Source: Acidimicrobiales bacterium mtb01
GTDB lineage: Bacteria > Actinomycetota > Acidimicrobiia > Acidimicrobiales > Ilumatobacteraceae
NCBI GenBank assembly: GCA_004379135.1
Contig: NBNI01000007.1
Location: 545,501 to 609,500 of the forward strand
DNA length: 64,000 nt
Reading direction: 5' to 3'
The position numbers were made by a program, and so were the translations under genes. The notes beneath the pieces are model-generated. The model saw only the letters and a list, made by a program, of their open reading frames with translations, ran no database searches and was not told the origin of the DNA. Each line of letters opens with the position of its first letter. Positions within the stretch are counted from its first letter, which is position 1. Shown here one piece after another: positions 1-8,333 of the stretch.

Positions 1-14
1 CCGATGAGGCCCCT

Positions 15-830
15 ATGACCGAGCGCAAGAAAGTCTCCGTGCCCGACCTCGCGGCTTGGCGGGAAGCCGGTCGTCGAATCTCGATGATCACGGCCTACGA
101 CTACACCTTCGCACGCCTGGTCGATCTCGCCGGAGTCGACATGATCCTGGTCGGCGACTCGTTGGCGATGGTCGTTCAGGGCGAACGCAACACCATTCCC
201 GTCGAGCTCGACGAGATGGCGTACCACGTCCGGTGCGTCGCCCGGGCGCGGACCAAGGCCCTCGTGGTGGGCGATCTTCCATTCGGTTCGTACCAGGCGA
301 GCGCTCAGCAGGCCGTCGAATCGTCGATTCGTTTGATGAAGGAAGGCGCCGAGGCGGTGAAGTTGGAGGGTGGAGTCACCGTCGCCTCCTCCATCGCCAC
401 GATCACCGCCGCCGACATCCCCGTCGTCGGGCACATCGGCCTCACACCGCAGAGCTACCACCGCATGGGCGGTCACCGCGTCCAGGGTCGTACCGCCGGC
501 TACGAACCCGGTGGTCGCGAGCGGCTCCTCGAGGATGCGCACGCCGTCGAGCAGTCGGGAGCCTGCGCGGTGGTGATCGAAGGTGTTCCGCTCGATCTCG
601 CCGCCGAGATCACCGACAAGGTGAGCATCCCGACCATCGGCATCGGTGCGGGTCCGAAGTGTTCGGGTCAAGTCCTCGTGATGCACGACGTTCTCGGGTT
701 GTGCGAAGCCGAATTCCGCTTCGCCAAGAAGTACGCCGACCTTCGTTCCAGCGTCATCGATGCCACCAGTGCCTTCGTCGACGAGGTGCGCAACGGCACG
801 TGGCCCGATCTCGAGCATTCGTTCACCTGA
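15..830 (+). CDS. panB: 3-methyl-2-oxobutanoate hydroxymethyltransferase
   Basis: This enzyme transfers a hydroxymethyl group from 5,10-methylene-tetrahydrofolate to 2-oxoisovalerate, giving ketopantoate, the first committed step of pantothenate (vitamin B5) and CoA synthesis. It acts in the cytosol. The 271-residue protein has the usual length. It shows the PanB signatures MITAYDYTFARLVD near residue 23, VGDSLAMVVQG near 46, VKLEGG near 115, HIGLTPQSYH near 141 and IGIGAGPKCSGQVLV near 210, which together carry the Mg- and ketoacid-binding residues. The ATG at 15 is the first in frame, but only 14 bases precede it, so its promoter lies outside the window. panC follows after 4 nt and the two surely form one transcript. 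Confidence 0.96.
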   Translation: MTERKKVSVPDLAAWREAGRRISMITAYDYTFARLVDLAGVDMILVGDSLAMVVQGERNTIPVELDEMAYHVRCVARARTKALVVGDLPFGSYQASAQQAVESSIRLMKEGAEAVKLEGGVTVASSIATITAADIPVVGHIGLTPQSYHRMGGHRVQGRTAGYEPGGRERLLEDAHAVEQSGACAVVIEGVPLDLAAEITDKVSIPTIGIGAGPKCSGQVLVMHDVLGLCEAEFRFAKKYADLRSSVIDATSAFVDEVRNGTWPDLEHSFT

Positions 831-834
831 CATC

Positions 835-1665
835 GTGCGAGTCGTCCACTCGCCAGCCGACGCTTCGCTCGCATCCGATCGTCTTCGAACCACGGGTCGA
901 GTGGTCATGGTGCCCACGATGGGAGCCCTCCACGACGGCCACGTGAGCCTGATGGACCGGGCTCGCGCGCTCGGCGACCACGTCGTGGTGTCGATCTTCG
1001 TCAATCCGCTCCAATTCGGAGACGCGTCCGATCTGGCGAAGTATCCATCCGACCTCGACGGCGACCTCGACATCTGCCGACGCGCCGGTGTCGACCTCGT
1101 CTGGGCGCCGTCCATCGATCACATGTATCCGGACGGGTTCGCGACGCGCGTGTCGGTCACCGGAGTCTCCGAGCCTTTCGAGGGTCGCCACCGCCCCGGT
1201 CACTTCGATGGCGTCGCCACTGTCGTGACCAAACTCTTCGCGGTGATCAGACCCGACGGAGCGGTGTTCGGCGCCAAGGACTTCCAGCAGGTCGCGGTCA
1301 TCAAGCGCCTCTCCGCCGATCTCGGCCTTCCCGTCGGCATCGACGTCGCACCGACCGTTCGCGATCACGACGGCTTGGCGCTGTCGAGCCGCAACGCCCG
1401 CCTCGACCCGGCATCACGATCACGGGCCCTGGCCATTCCCCGTTCTTTGACCGCAGTCGAGAAGGCCTGGCGTTCCGGAGTGCGACACACCGACGAACTC
1501 GAAACGATCCTGGCCGCTGAACTCCTCGGTCTCGACGTCGACTACGCCTCCGTCGTCGATCCTCAGACCTTGTCGACCCGTCGCGATGATCATGCCCCCG
1601 CGGTAGCACTCGTCGCCGCCACGGTGGGCAGCGTCCGCTTAATCGACAACACCGTTCTCGACTGA
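835..1665 (+). CDS. panC: pantothenate synthetase (pantoate-beta-alanine ligase)
   Basis: PanC joins pantoate and beta-alanine with ATP to make pantothenate. The nucleotidyl-transferase motif VMVPTMGALHDGH is at about residues 23-35. The substrate-binding stretches FVNPLQFG, FEGRHRPGHFDGVATVV, FGAKDFQQ and LALSSRN follow in the family order. I place the start at the GTG at 835, four bases after the panB stop. This puts the ATP-binding loop at the usual distance from the N-terminus and gives 276 residues, the normal family length. A longer upstream in-frame opening overlaps panB and adds no conserved sequence. Translation is probably coupled to panB. Confidence 0.94.
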   Translation: MRVVHSPADASLASDRLRTTGRVVMVPTMGALHDGHVSLMDRARALGDHVVVSIFVNPLQFGDASDLAKYPSDLDGDLDICRRAGVDLVWAPSIDHMYPDGFATRVSVTGVSEPFEGRHRPGHFDGVATVVTKLFAVIRPDGAVFGAKDFQQVAVIKRLSADLGLPVGIDVAPTVRDHDGLALSSRNARLDPASRSRALAIPRSLTAVEKAWRSGVRHTDELETILAAELLGLDVDYASVVDPQTLSTRRDDHAPAVALVAATVGSVRLIDNTVLD

Positions 1666-1702
1666 TCCGTCGATCGCGCCGGATCCTTCGGCGACCCTGA
1701 CG

Positions 1703-1708
1703 TACAGT
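1703..1708 (+). promoter_or_regulatory. -10 box of leaderless promoter for the FAD oxidoreductase
   Basis: TACAGT fits TANNNT and ends 7 nt before the GTG start at 1716, so transcription would begin at or next to the start codon. No Shine-Dalgarno sequence is present. Confidence 0.55.
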
Positions 1709-1715
1709 CGGTGCG

Positions 1716-3068
1716 GTGGACACCTGCTTGTGGAAGGACGTCGTCAGCGACGTTCCTCGAGAGTCAGGCGGGGATCGTGGGACCTTGCCACCAGACGTCG
1801 ATGTCGCCATCGTCGGTGCGGGCTTCACCGGCCTCTGGACGGCTCACTACCTGAATCTCGCATCACCGGACACGACCATCCTCGTCATCGAATCGAATCG
1901 CGTGGGCCACGGGGCGAGCGGTCGCAACGGCGGCTGGTGCTCGTCAATTCTTCCGATGTCCCTCGATCAGGTCGCCGAGATGTCGTCGCGCGACGACGCG
2001 ATCCGTCTGCAGCTCCTGATGTACGACACCGTCGACGAAGTCGGACGCCAGGCCGCCTCGTTCGGAATCGAATGCGGATTCCGGAAGGGTGGTTACATCG
2101 GGGCCATTCGCGACAATCGCCAGATGGAGCGCGCCCACGATTCGATGCGCGAGGCCGCACGGTGGGGTCTCGACGGCGAACATGTGCAACTCCTCGACGC
2201 CGATTCGGCCCGAATCCGGATCGGCGCGACTCGTCTCCACGGTGCGCTCTTCCACCCCGACTGCGCGGTCATCCAGCCCTACCGCCTCGTGACCGGTCTG
2301 GCCGAGTCGCTTCGTCGTCGCGGCGTCGTCATCGCCGAGGACACAGTCGCGTCCGATCTCGAGGAGCGAACCGTTCGAACCTCGCGCGGTGACGTGCGAG
2401 CCGGCCGGGTGGTTCGCGCGACCGAGGCCTACTCGACACGATGGAAGTCCGAGCGGCGGCGGGTCATACCCCTCTATTCGATGATGATCGCCACCGAGCC
2501 CCTCGACGAATCGATCTGGTCGACGATCGGTCTCGCCGAACGCGAGACGTTCAACGACCTTCGTCGCATGGTCATCTACGGACAGCGCACCGACGACGGC
2601 CGGATCGCCTTCGGTGGTCGCGGTGCCCCGTACCACTTCGGTTCACGAATCTCAACCTCCTTCGATCGGCACGAACCGACGAAAGCGGCCCTCACAACGG
2701 CTCTCCAGGAGATGTTCCCCGCCCTGCGGGACGTCGCGGTCACGCATCATTGGGGTGGGCCGCTCGCGGCCGCGCGCGATTGGACGATGTCGGTCGGCAG
2801 CGACGAAGGGATCCTCCGCGGCGGCGCTTACGTGGGCGACGGTGTCGCCACCAGCAACCTGGTCGGTCGCATCCTCGCCGACCTCGTTCTCGATCGCGAC
2901 ACCGAATTAATGCGGCTTCCCATCGTTGGTCACCGCTCGCCGACGTGGGAACCCGAGCCGTTGCGCTGGATCGGAATCAACTCGCTGGCGGCTCTGGCCA
3001 AGTGGAGCGACACCCGCCGTCCGGGTTCGACGCTCGCGGGCCGGATCGTCGATTCGTTCGTGGGCTGA
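1716..3068 (+). CDS. FAD-dependent oxidoreductase, DAO family
   Basis: This is a flavoprotein amine or amino-acid oxidase/dehydrogenase of the DadA/PuuB-like DAO family. The Rossmann dinucleotide motif VDVAIVGAGFTGLWTA begins near residue 28. It is followed by an acidic ribose-binding residue in LVIESNRVGHGASGRNGG; the GASGRNGG loop is typical of gamma-glutamylputrescine-oxidase-like members. A C-terminal FAD contact GGAYVGDGVATSNLVGR lies near 365. The 450-residue length is normal. The GTG start has no ribosome binding site but a -10 box 7 nt upstream. The substrate cannot be read from sequence; a secondary amine or D-amino acid would fit the family. It ends one base before the convergent proA. 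Confidence 0.8.
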   Translation: MDTCLWKDVVSDVPRESGGDRGTLPPDVDVAIVGAGFTGLWTAHYLNLASPDTTILVIESNRVGHGASGRNGGWCSSILPMSLDQVAEMSSRDDAIRLQLLMYDTVDEVGRQAASFGIECGFRKGGYIGAIRDNRQMERAHDSMREAARWGLDGEHVQLLDADSARIRIGATRLHGALFHPDCAVIQPYRLVTGLAESLRRRGVVIAEDTVASDLEERTVRTSRGDVRAGRVVRATEAYSTRWKSERRRVIPLYSMMIATEPLDESIWSTIGLAERETFNDLRRMVIYGQRTDDGRIAFGGRGAPYHFGSRISTSFDRHEPTKAALTTALQEMFPALRDVAVTHHWGGPLAAARDWTMSVGSDEGILRGGAYVGDGVATSNLVGRILADLVLDRDTELMRLPIVGHRSPTWEPEPLRWIGINSLAALAKWSDTRRPGSTLAGRIVDSFVG

Positions 3069-3069
3069 C

Positions 3070-4530
3070 TCAGCGCCGCTGGGTCGGATCGGTGTGACGG
3101 GCCACGTAGCGCACCGCGAAGACGCCATCGCCCGACAGGATTCCACCGCGACCGAACAATCGACCGTTCTGCCAATTCGACAGACCGAGTTCGGGTCGTC
3201 CCAACGCGTATTGGCCGTCGACCCAACGGGTGAAACCGTCTCCGACGAAGGGTGCTTCGATCGTCCGGTAGAACTCGTCGAACAGGTCTTCGTCATTCGA
3301 AATGAGCGACGCCACGAACCACGGACTGTGGGCGTTGCACAACCCGACCGCTTCGGCGACGGAATCGACGAGCCGAAGCGCCAATTCGGGTCGGTCGTCC
3401 CACTCGTACTCGTGAGCGAGGAACGAATCGTCGTCGTGCTCGACGATCTCGACCCCGAGCAACGTGTTTCGATCGATCGACGTACCGGAACGAACACGCA
3501 GCACGGGCGCCACCGATCTCCTCTCACCCGCCAGTCGTATTCCCCGGAGCACCGCCGACAACTGTTCGGCTCGCTCACGAACGACGCACACGACGTTCAA
3601 CGTGTTGCACACCTTGCGATCGAGCGATGCGTCGACGACCGCTTCGAGCGCCGAGACATCGGCGTCGGGCGCGATCACCATCCACGCGCCGCCGGTACCG
3701 TGGAGACTCACGGGAACGCCCGCCTGCCGGGCGACCGCGCCGAGTTGGCTCACCGCCTCACCGCTGCCGCGGGCCACCGCCAAGGCGATGCGGCGATCGG
3801 AGAACAAGGCGTGTCCGGCCGACCGTTCGGCCGAATCCACGAGAGCGACCGCGTTCTCGGGCAGACCGGCGGCGATCAACGACGGCTGGACCACCTCGGC
3901 CATCAGTGCTCGGGCGGTACGGAGAGCATCGCTGCCGATCCGGAAGACGACCGAATTCCCGCTTCGCAGGACTCCGGTCGCGTCGGCGAAGACGTTCGGA
4001 CGGCCCTCGAAGACGAACGCCACGACTCCGAGCGGGGCGCGACGTTCCTCCACCGTCCACGTCGAGTGTTCGACGACGGACACCCGGTGATCGCGCGAGA
4101 CGTCGATGTGCCGCCACAAGCGGACTCCTTCGATCATGTCGCGACGCATCTTGTCGCCGAGTTCGAGCCTCGTGATCGAACGTCCACGCGACCGGGCGTC
4201 GGCGACGTCGTCCTCATTGGCCCGAAGTACCGTCGACATCGTCCGATCGTCGGCGAGACGCGACGCCATCTCGTCGTAGAAGCGATCGAGACTCCGATCG
4301 CTCACCGCCGACAGATCGACGAAGGCACCTCGGGCGCGAGTGACGGCCGAATCGACGAGAGCGGACACCGCGGCCGGGATCCGAATCAGGTCACCCGTTT
4401 CCTGGACGACCACCAATCGATCGCCGGACACGAACGATGCGGCCAATTCGGGCGGAACGACCGCCACGCGATCGCCCCCGAAAGGCACCAGTTGTCCGGC
4501 TTCGAGGCGAGTCAGACGATCGTTCGACAC
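3070..4530 (-). CDS. proA: glutamate-5-semialdehyde dehydrogenase (gamma-glutamyl phosphate reductase)
   Basis: ProA reduces gamma-glutamyl phosphate with NADPH to glutamate semialdehyde in proline biosynthesis. The protein is an aldehyde-dehydrogenase-fold enzyme with the ProA-type segments PLGVVAFVFEGRPNVFADATG, RSGNSVVFRIGSDA, SLDRKVCNTLNVVCV (catalytic Cys) and a C-terminal GRGGILSGDGVFAVR. With the GTG start at 4530 it has 486 residues, about 60 more than typical ProA. The extra lies in the first 70 residues, which are poorly conserved. The start is chosen because a TACGCT -10 box ends 6 nt upstream. No proB is in the window. The alternative is a divergent ProA-like dehydrogenase, which I think less likely. 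Confidence 0.82.
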   Translation of the reverse strand: MSNDRLTRLEAGQLVPFGGDRVAVVPPELAASFVSGDRLVVVQETGDLIRIPAAVSALVDSAVTRARGAFVDLSAVSDRSLDRFYDEMASRLADDRTMSTVLRANEDDVADARSRGRSITRLELGDKMRRDMIEGVRLWRHIDVSRDHRVSVVEHSTWTVEERRAPLGVVAFVFEGRPNVFADATGVLRSGNSVVFRIGSDALRTARALMAEVVQPSLIAAGLPENAVALVDSAERSAGHALFSDRRIALAVARGSGEAVSQLGAVARQAGVPVSLHGTGGAWMVIAPDADVSALEAVVDASLDRKVCNTLNVVCVVRERAEQLSAVLRGIRLAGERRSVAPVLRVRSGTSIDRNTLLGVEIVEHDDDSFLAHEYEWDDRPELALRLVDSVAEAVGLCNAHSPWFVASLISNDEDLFDEFYRTIEAPFVGDGFTRWVDGQYALGRPELGLSNWQNGRLFGRGGILSGDGVFAVRYVARHTDPTQRR

Positions 4531-4535
4531 GGGAT

Positions 4536-4542
4536 TAGCGTA
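4536..4542. promoter_or_regulatory. overlapping divergent -10 boxes (proA / metallo-hydrolase)
   Basis: Seven bases carry two -10 hexamers. On the plus strand TAGCGT (4536-4541) ends 7 nt before the ATG at 4549. On the minus strand TACGCT (4542-4537) ends 6 nt before the GTG at 4530. Both genes would be leaderless, and RNA polymerase could occupy only one promoter at a time. Confidence 0.55.
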
Positions 4543-4548
4543 GGGCCG

Positions 4549-5265
4549 ATGTCCGACGACGACCTCTACTTTCGACAGTTGCTGTCCGGCCACGATTTCG
4601 CCGCCGGCGATCCGTTGGCCGTGCAAATGGCCAATTTCGTCTATCTCATCGGTGATCGGCGCGCCGGCGAGTGCGTGATCGTCGACCCGGCGTACGGCGT
4701 CGACGATCTGGTCGACATCGTGGAGGCCGACGGCCTACGGGTGACCGGAGTTCTCGCCACGCACTACCACCCCGACCACGTCGGAGGTTCGATGATGGGC
4801 TACCGCATCGAGGGTGTCGCCCGGTTGCTCGAACGAGTTCAGGTTCCGATCCACGTGAACCAGAACGAGGTTCCCTGGGTGACGCGGACCACCGGCCTGA
4901 GCGAGTCGGATCTCACCGCTCACGCGGCCGGCGACACGCTGCGGGTCGGCGCGGTCGACATCGACCTCGTGCACACTCCCGGTCACACCCCGGGGAGCCA
5001 GTGCTTCCACGTCCACGGTTGTCTCATTTCCGGCGACACGTTGTTCCTCGACGGCTGCGGTCGAACCGACCTGCCCGGGAGCAACCCCGATGACATGTTC
5101 GAAAGCCTTCAACGTCTCGACGCCATGCCCGCATCGACGGTCGTGTATCCGGGCCACCGCTACTCACCGCCTCCGTCGGAGACCCTCGAGCAAGTGCGCT
5201 CCCACAACTTCGTGCTGAAGCCGAAGTCGAAGGAGCAATGGCTCACGATCTTCGGCGGCGGTTGA
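4549..5265 (+). CDS. metallo-beta-lactamase-fold hydrolase (glyoxalase II / persulfide dioxygenase-like)
   Basis: This is a metallo-hydrolase with the complete metal site. It has HYHPDH near residue 72, a second His in HTPGHTPGSQ, an Asp in ISGDTLFLDGCGRTDLPG, and a last His in VYPGHRY. The SGDTLF...GRTD arrangement is shared by glyoxalase II and ETHE1-like persulfide dioxygenases, so it probably acts on a glutathione-like thioester or a low-molecular-weight thiol persulfide; the exact substrate is unknown. It has 238 residues and no signal peptide. The ATG at 4549 is supported by a -10 box 7 nt upstream. The gene abuts the convergent TSUP permease with no intervening base. Confidence 0.8.
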   Translation: MSDDDLYFRQLLSGHDFAAGDPLAVQMANFVYLIGDRRAGECVIVDPAYGVDDLVDIVEADGLRVTGVLATHYHPDHVGGSMMGYRIEGVARLLERVQVPIHVNQNEVPWVTRTTGLSESDLTAHAAGDTLRVGAVDIDLVHTPGHTPGSQCFHVHGCLISGDTLFLDGCGRTDLPGSNPDDMFESLQRLDAMPASTVVYPGHRYSPPPSETLEQVRSHNFVLKPKSKEQWLTIFGGG

Positions 5266-5991
5266 TCAGAGCGCGGCGACCACCGCCGACAAGCCGGCCA
5301 CGGCCAAAAGACCGATCACCAGATGACGGGCACTGCCCTCGGTGACTCGTCGTCGCAAGCGAGATCCCAAGGCGACTCCGACCACGAGACAGGGAATCCC
5401 GAGTGCGCTGCGAACACTGATATCGGCTGCAAGCTCTCCCGTCACGAGGAATCCGATCAGCGACGCCGCATTGGCCACGGTGAACACCATGCTCAGCGTG
5501 GCCCGAAAGGCGGCGATGGGCATCCGACGGGCCTGGAGCACGAACACCAGTGGTGGGCCGTTCGTCGAGAGCGACGACGCCAACGCGCCGCTCACGGTAC
5601 CGGCGATCCATTCGGGTCCGTTTCCCGGACGGGTGAGGCGGAAGTCGCGGGCCAACACCACCGTTGCGGCGAGGACGCTGACGCCCAGGATGAAGCGCAA
5701 CGTCGACTCGGGTACCTGAGTGAAGACGATCAGGCCGATCGGAATGCCGGTCAATGTTCCGATCAGGAGGCGGCGAGCCGTCGGCCAGTCGACCGCCCGC
5801 CGGCTCTCCACGGCCTGGAAGCCACTCGTGATCAGGCCGAGCCAGGTCGCGACGATCACAGCGTCGTGGGTCTCGAGGGCCAGGGCCATGATCGGGACAC
5901 TCAGGAGCGAGAACCCGAAACCGGCGGTGTACTGCGCCGTGGAGGCCACCAGAACGGCCACCAGCATGACGGCGATCTCCGAACCCGTCAT
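5266..5991 (-). CDS. TSUP-family membrane permease (TauE/SafE)
   Basis: This is a polytopic inner-membrane protein of the TSUP (formerly DUF81, TauE/SafE) family, which moves organosulfur compounds, sulfite or other small organic anions. The 241 residues contain about eight hydrophobic segments. The first half carries the conserved YTAGFGFSLLSVPIMAL stretch, and the second carries the repeat-like GTVSGALASSLSTNGPPLVFVL. The ATG at 5991 is preceded by GGAG at a spacing of 5. It is transcribed away from the amidohydrolase block starting at 6074, and the two promoters share an 82-bp divergent region. The substrate cannot be told from sequence. Confidence 0.82.
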   Translation of the reverse strand: MTGSEIAVMLVAVLVASTAQYTAGFGFSLLSVPIMALALETHDAVIVATWLGLITSGFQAVESRRAVDWPTARRLLIGTLTGIPIGLIVFTQVPESTLRFILGVSVLAATVVLARDFRLTRPGNGPEWIAGTVSGALASSLSTNGPPLVFVLQARRMPIAAFRATLSMVFTVANAASLIGFLVTGELAADISVRSALGIPCLVVGVALGSRLRRRVTEGSARHLVIGLLAVAGLSAVVAAL

Positions 5992-6050
5992 CGCCGCTCC
6001 ACCCCGCCACTATGCCCGGCCCGAGCCCTGGAATGTCGGGAGCGTCTTGT

Positions 6051-6067
6051 TTGACAAATTGTAAACT
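6051..6067 (+). promoter_or_regulatory. leaderless promoter with operator-like inverted repeat TTGACAAATTGTAAA
   Basis: TAAACT (6062-6067) is a -10 box ending 6 nt before the GTG at 6074. It is overlapped by TTGACAAATTGTAAA (6051-6065), an imperfect palindrome (TT.ACAA-A-TTGT.AA). A near copy, TTGACAAAACGTAAA, precedes the LLM gene at 11979. A repressor bound here would cover the -10 box. Confidence 0.55.
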
Positions 6068-6073
6068 CGACCC

Positions 6074-7339
6074 GTGTCGTCACTGGGAGGGGTCCGAGTG
6101 TCCGGAGCGCGCCTCTTGGCGCGCCTCGACGACTTGGCCCAGGTGGGCCCGATCGAGGGTGGAGGGTCGTGTCGCCTGGCCCTGACCGACGCCGACCGCG
6201 ACGGTCGCGATCTCGTCATCACCTGGATGCGCGACCTCGGTCTCGAGGTCGTGATCGACTCGGTCGGGAACGTAGTGGGCACCTGGAACGTGGGCAGCGG
6301 AAGCGCCGTCATGACCGGTTCGCACATCGACACCGTGCGAACCGGCGGACGATACGACGGCAACCTCGGAGTCCTGGCCGGGATCGAAGTGATCGAGACG
6401 CTCATGCAGGCCGGGCTGACTCCCCCGCGTCCCTTGGCGGTGGCGTTCTTCACCAACGAGGAAGGAGCCCGTTTCCAGCCCGACATGCTCGGTTCGCTCG
6501 TCTTCGTCGGCGGGATGACGGTCGAAGAGGCTCTCGACGCGCGGGCCATCGACGGACCGCGCCTGGGCGACGAACTGCGTCGCATCGGCTACGCGGGCGC
6601 TCATCCGTGCCCGTCGCCATCTCCGCATGCGTTCGTCGAATTGCACATCGAACAGGGGCCTCGACTCGAAACCGACGACATCCGCTTCGGTTCGGTCACC
6701 GGCGTACAAGGCATCTCGTGGCAGGAAGTCACCATCACCGGACAGAGCAACCACGCCGGAACGACGCCGATGTCGCTGCGACACGACCCGGCGCTCGTGT
6801 CGGCGCGCATCGTGGTGTTCTTGCGCGACCTGGCGTCTCGATACGGCGGAGACCAGGTGTGCACGGTCGGCAAGATCGACCTCGTGCCGAATCTCGTGAA
6901 CGTCGTCCCCCGATCCGCCACGCTCACTCTCGACGTGCGCAACACCGACGAGTCGATCCTGCGTCGAGCCGAGGCCGAGATCGCCACCTTCCTTGATCAG
7001 GTGGCCGGTGATGAGGGCGTGACCATCGAGACCCGGCGGCTGGCCCGCTTCGAACCGGTCGAATTCGACGGACGCGTCGTCGATCTGATCGAGGACGCGA
7101 TCTCGCACCGTGGCCACAGCAACATGCGACTTCCCTCCGGCGCCGGTCACGATGCGCAGATGCTCGCTCGGGTGTGCCCGACGGCGATGATCTTCACTCA
7201 GTCGCACCTCGGCATCAGCCACAATCCGGCCGAGTTCACCGACCCGGACGACCTGGTCGAGGGAACCGACATCCTGCTCGAAGTCATGTGGCGGCTCGCT
7301 CACACCGATTTCGACGCCGCCCCCGGCGGAAATTCCTAG
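6074..7339 (+). CDS. M20-family amidase: N-carbamoyl-L-amino acid hydrolase / allantoate amidohydrolase type
   Basis: This is a cytosolic metal-dependent amidohydrolase that removes a carbamoyl or ureido group, releasing CO2 and ammonia. Metal ligands are visible in GSHIDTV and GGRYDGNLGV (residues ~78-98), FFTNEEGARF (~130) and VELHIEQGPRLE (~190). The dimerisation/substrate loop QSNHAGTTPMSLRHDP and the terminal GAGHDAQM complete the family pattern. The 421 residues match the usual ~410. L-carbamoylase, beta-ureidopropionase and allantoate amidohydrolase cannot be separated by eye. The GTG start has no ribosome binding site; a -10 box ends 6 nt upstream. The D-carbamoylase gene follows after 15 nt with its own ribosome binding site, so the two are an operon. 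Confidence 0.85.
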   Translation: MSSLGGVRVSGARLLARLDDLAQVGPIEGGGSCRLALTDADRDGRDLVITWMRDLGLEVVIDSVGNVVGTWNVGSGSAVMTGSHIDTVRTGGRYDGNLGVLAGIEVIETLMQAGLTPPRPLAVAFFTNEEGARFQPDMLGSLVFVGGMTVEEALDARAIDGPRLGDELRRIGYAGAHPCPSPSPHAFVELHIEQGPRLETDDIRFGSVTGVQGISWQEVTITGQSNHAGTTPMSLRHDPALVSARIVVFLRDLASRYGGDQVCTVGKIDLVPNLVNVVPRSATLTLDVRNTDESILRRAEAEIATFLDQVAGDEGVTIETRRLARFEPVEFDGRVVDLIEDAISHRGHSNMRLPSGAGHDAQMLARVCPTAMIFTQSHLGISHNPAEFTDPDDLVEGTDILLEVMWRLAHTDFDAAPGGNS

Positions 7340-7354
7340 GCCAGAGGAGACATC

Positions 7355-8332
7355 GTGTCCACTCACTTCACTCACGACATCGGGACGCGGCGCATCGTGA
7401 ACGTCGGCGCGGCCCAATTGGGACCGATCGATCGCGACCACTCGCGCGCCGACGTCATCGAGCGACTTCTCGTCCTTCTTCGCCGCGCATCCGAGCGAGG
7501 TGTCGAACTCGTCGTGTTCCCCGAACTCGCGCTCACGACGTTCTTCCCTCGCTGGTTCATCTCCAACATCGGCGAGTCCGACCACTGGTACGAGACGGCG
7601 ATGCCGAACGACGCCACCAAGCCGCTCTTCGACGAGGCGCGCCGACTCGGCGTCGGATTCAGTCTCGGGTACGCCGAACTGACCGAACCCGACGAGCGCG
7701 GCGACCGCCACCGTTACAACACGCAGATCCTGGTCGAACGAAACGGGTCAGTAGTGGGCAAGTACCGCAAGGTGCACATTCCGGGCCACGAGACCAACGA
7801 ACCCGACCGCCCCTTCCAGCACGCCGAGCGCTACTACTTCGAGCCGAGCCCCGAGGGCTTTCCGGTCTGGCGCGCGTTCGGTGGAATCGTCGGAATGATG
7901 ATCTGCAACGACCGGCGCTGGCCCGAGTCGTACCGCGAGATGGGACTCCAGGGCGTGGAGATGATCCTGTGCGGATACAACACGCCGATCCACTACGTGC
8001 CCGATCCTTCCCAGGACATCCTGCAGGGTTTTCACAACGCACTCGTCATGCAGTCGGGCGCGTACCAGAACGGGACCTGGGTGGTGGGAGTCGCCAAGGG
8101 GGGCGTCGAGGAGGGTGTCGACTCGCTCGGCCAGTCGTGCATCATCGCGCCGTCGGGCCAGATCGTGGCCCAGACCATCACCACCGGAGACGAACTGATC
8201 AGCGCCGATTGCGACCTCGAATGGTGTCGTCGATACAAGGAGACCTTGTTCGACTTCGACCGCTATCGCCGGCCCGAGGTCTACACCCGTCTCACGAATC
8301 AACGCGGCGTCGTCGAGCCGCCGAGGAGTTGA
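7355..8332 (+). CDS. N-carbamoyl-D-amino acid hydrolase (D-carbamoylase), nitrilase superfamily
   Basis: This enzyme hydrolyses N-carbamoyl-D-amino acids, the product of hydantoinase, to the D-amino acid, CO2 and ammonia. The Glu-Lys-Cys triad is complete: Glu57 in FPELALTTFFPRW, Lys139 in GKYRKVHIPGH and Cys184 in MMICNDRRWPE. The stretches YNTQILV, RPFQHAERYYFEP, GYNTPIH and QSGAYQNGTW match the Agrobacterium D-carbamoylase type much better than other nitrilase branches. The 325 residues are slightly longer than the usual 304. GTG at 7355 follows an AGAGGAG ribosome binding site. It lies between an L-carbamoylase-type gene and the fused Mo hydroxylase, but no hydantoinase is present in the window. 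Confidence 0.87.
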   Translation: MSTHFTHDIGTRRIVNVGAAQLGPIDRDHSRADVIERLLVLLRRASERGVELVVFPELALTTFFPRWFISNIGESDHWYETAMPNDATKPLFDEARRLGVGFSLGYAELTEPDERGDRHRYNTQILVERNGSVVGKYRKVHIPGHETNEPDRPFQHAERYYFEPSPEGFPVWRAFGGIVGMMICNDRRWPESYREMGLQGVEMILCGYNTPIHYVPDPSQDILQGFHNALVMQSGAYQNGTWVVGVAKGGVEEGVDSLGQSCIIAPSGQIVAQTITTGDELISADCDLEWCRRYKETLFDFDRYRRPEVYTRLTNQRGVVEPPRS

Positions 8333-8333
8333 A

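Noticed and set aside
2926-5265. A 779-codon plus-strand open frame
   Set aside because: Its first two thirds are antisense to proA and have no protein motifs. Only the last part, from 4549, is the metallo-hydrolase.
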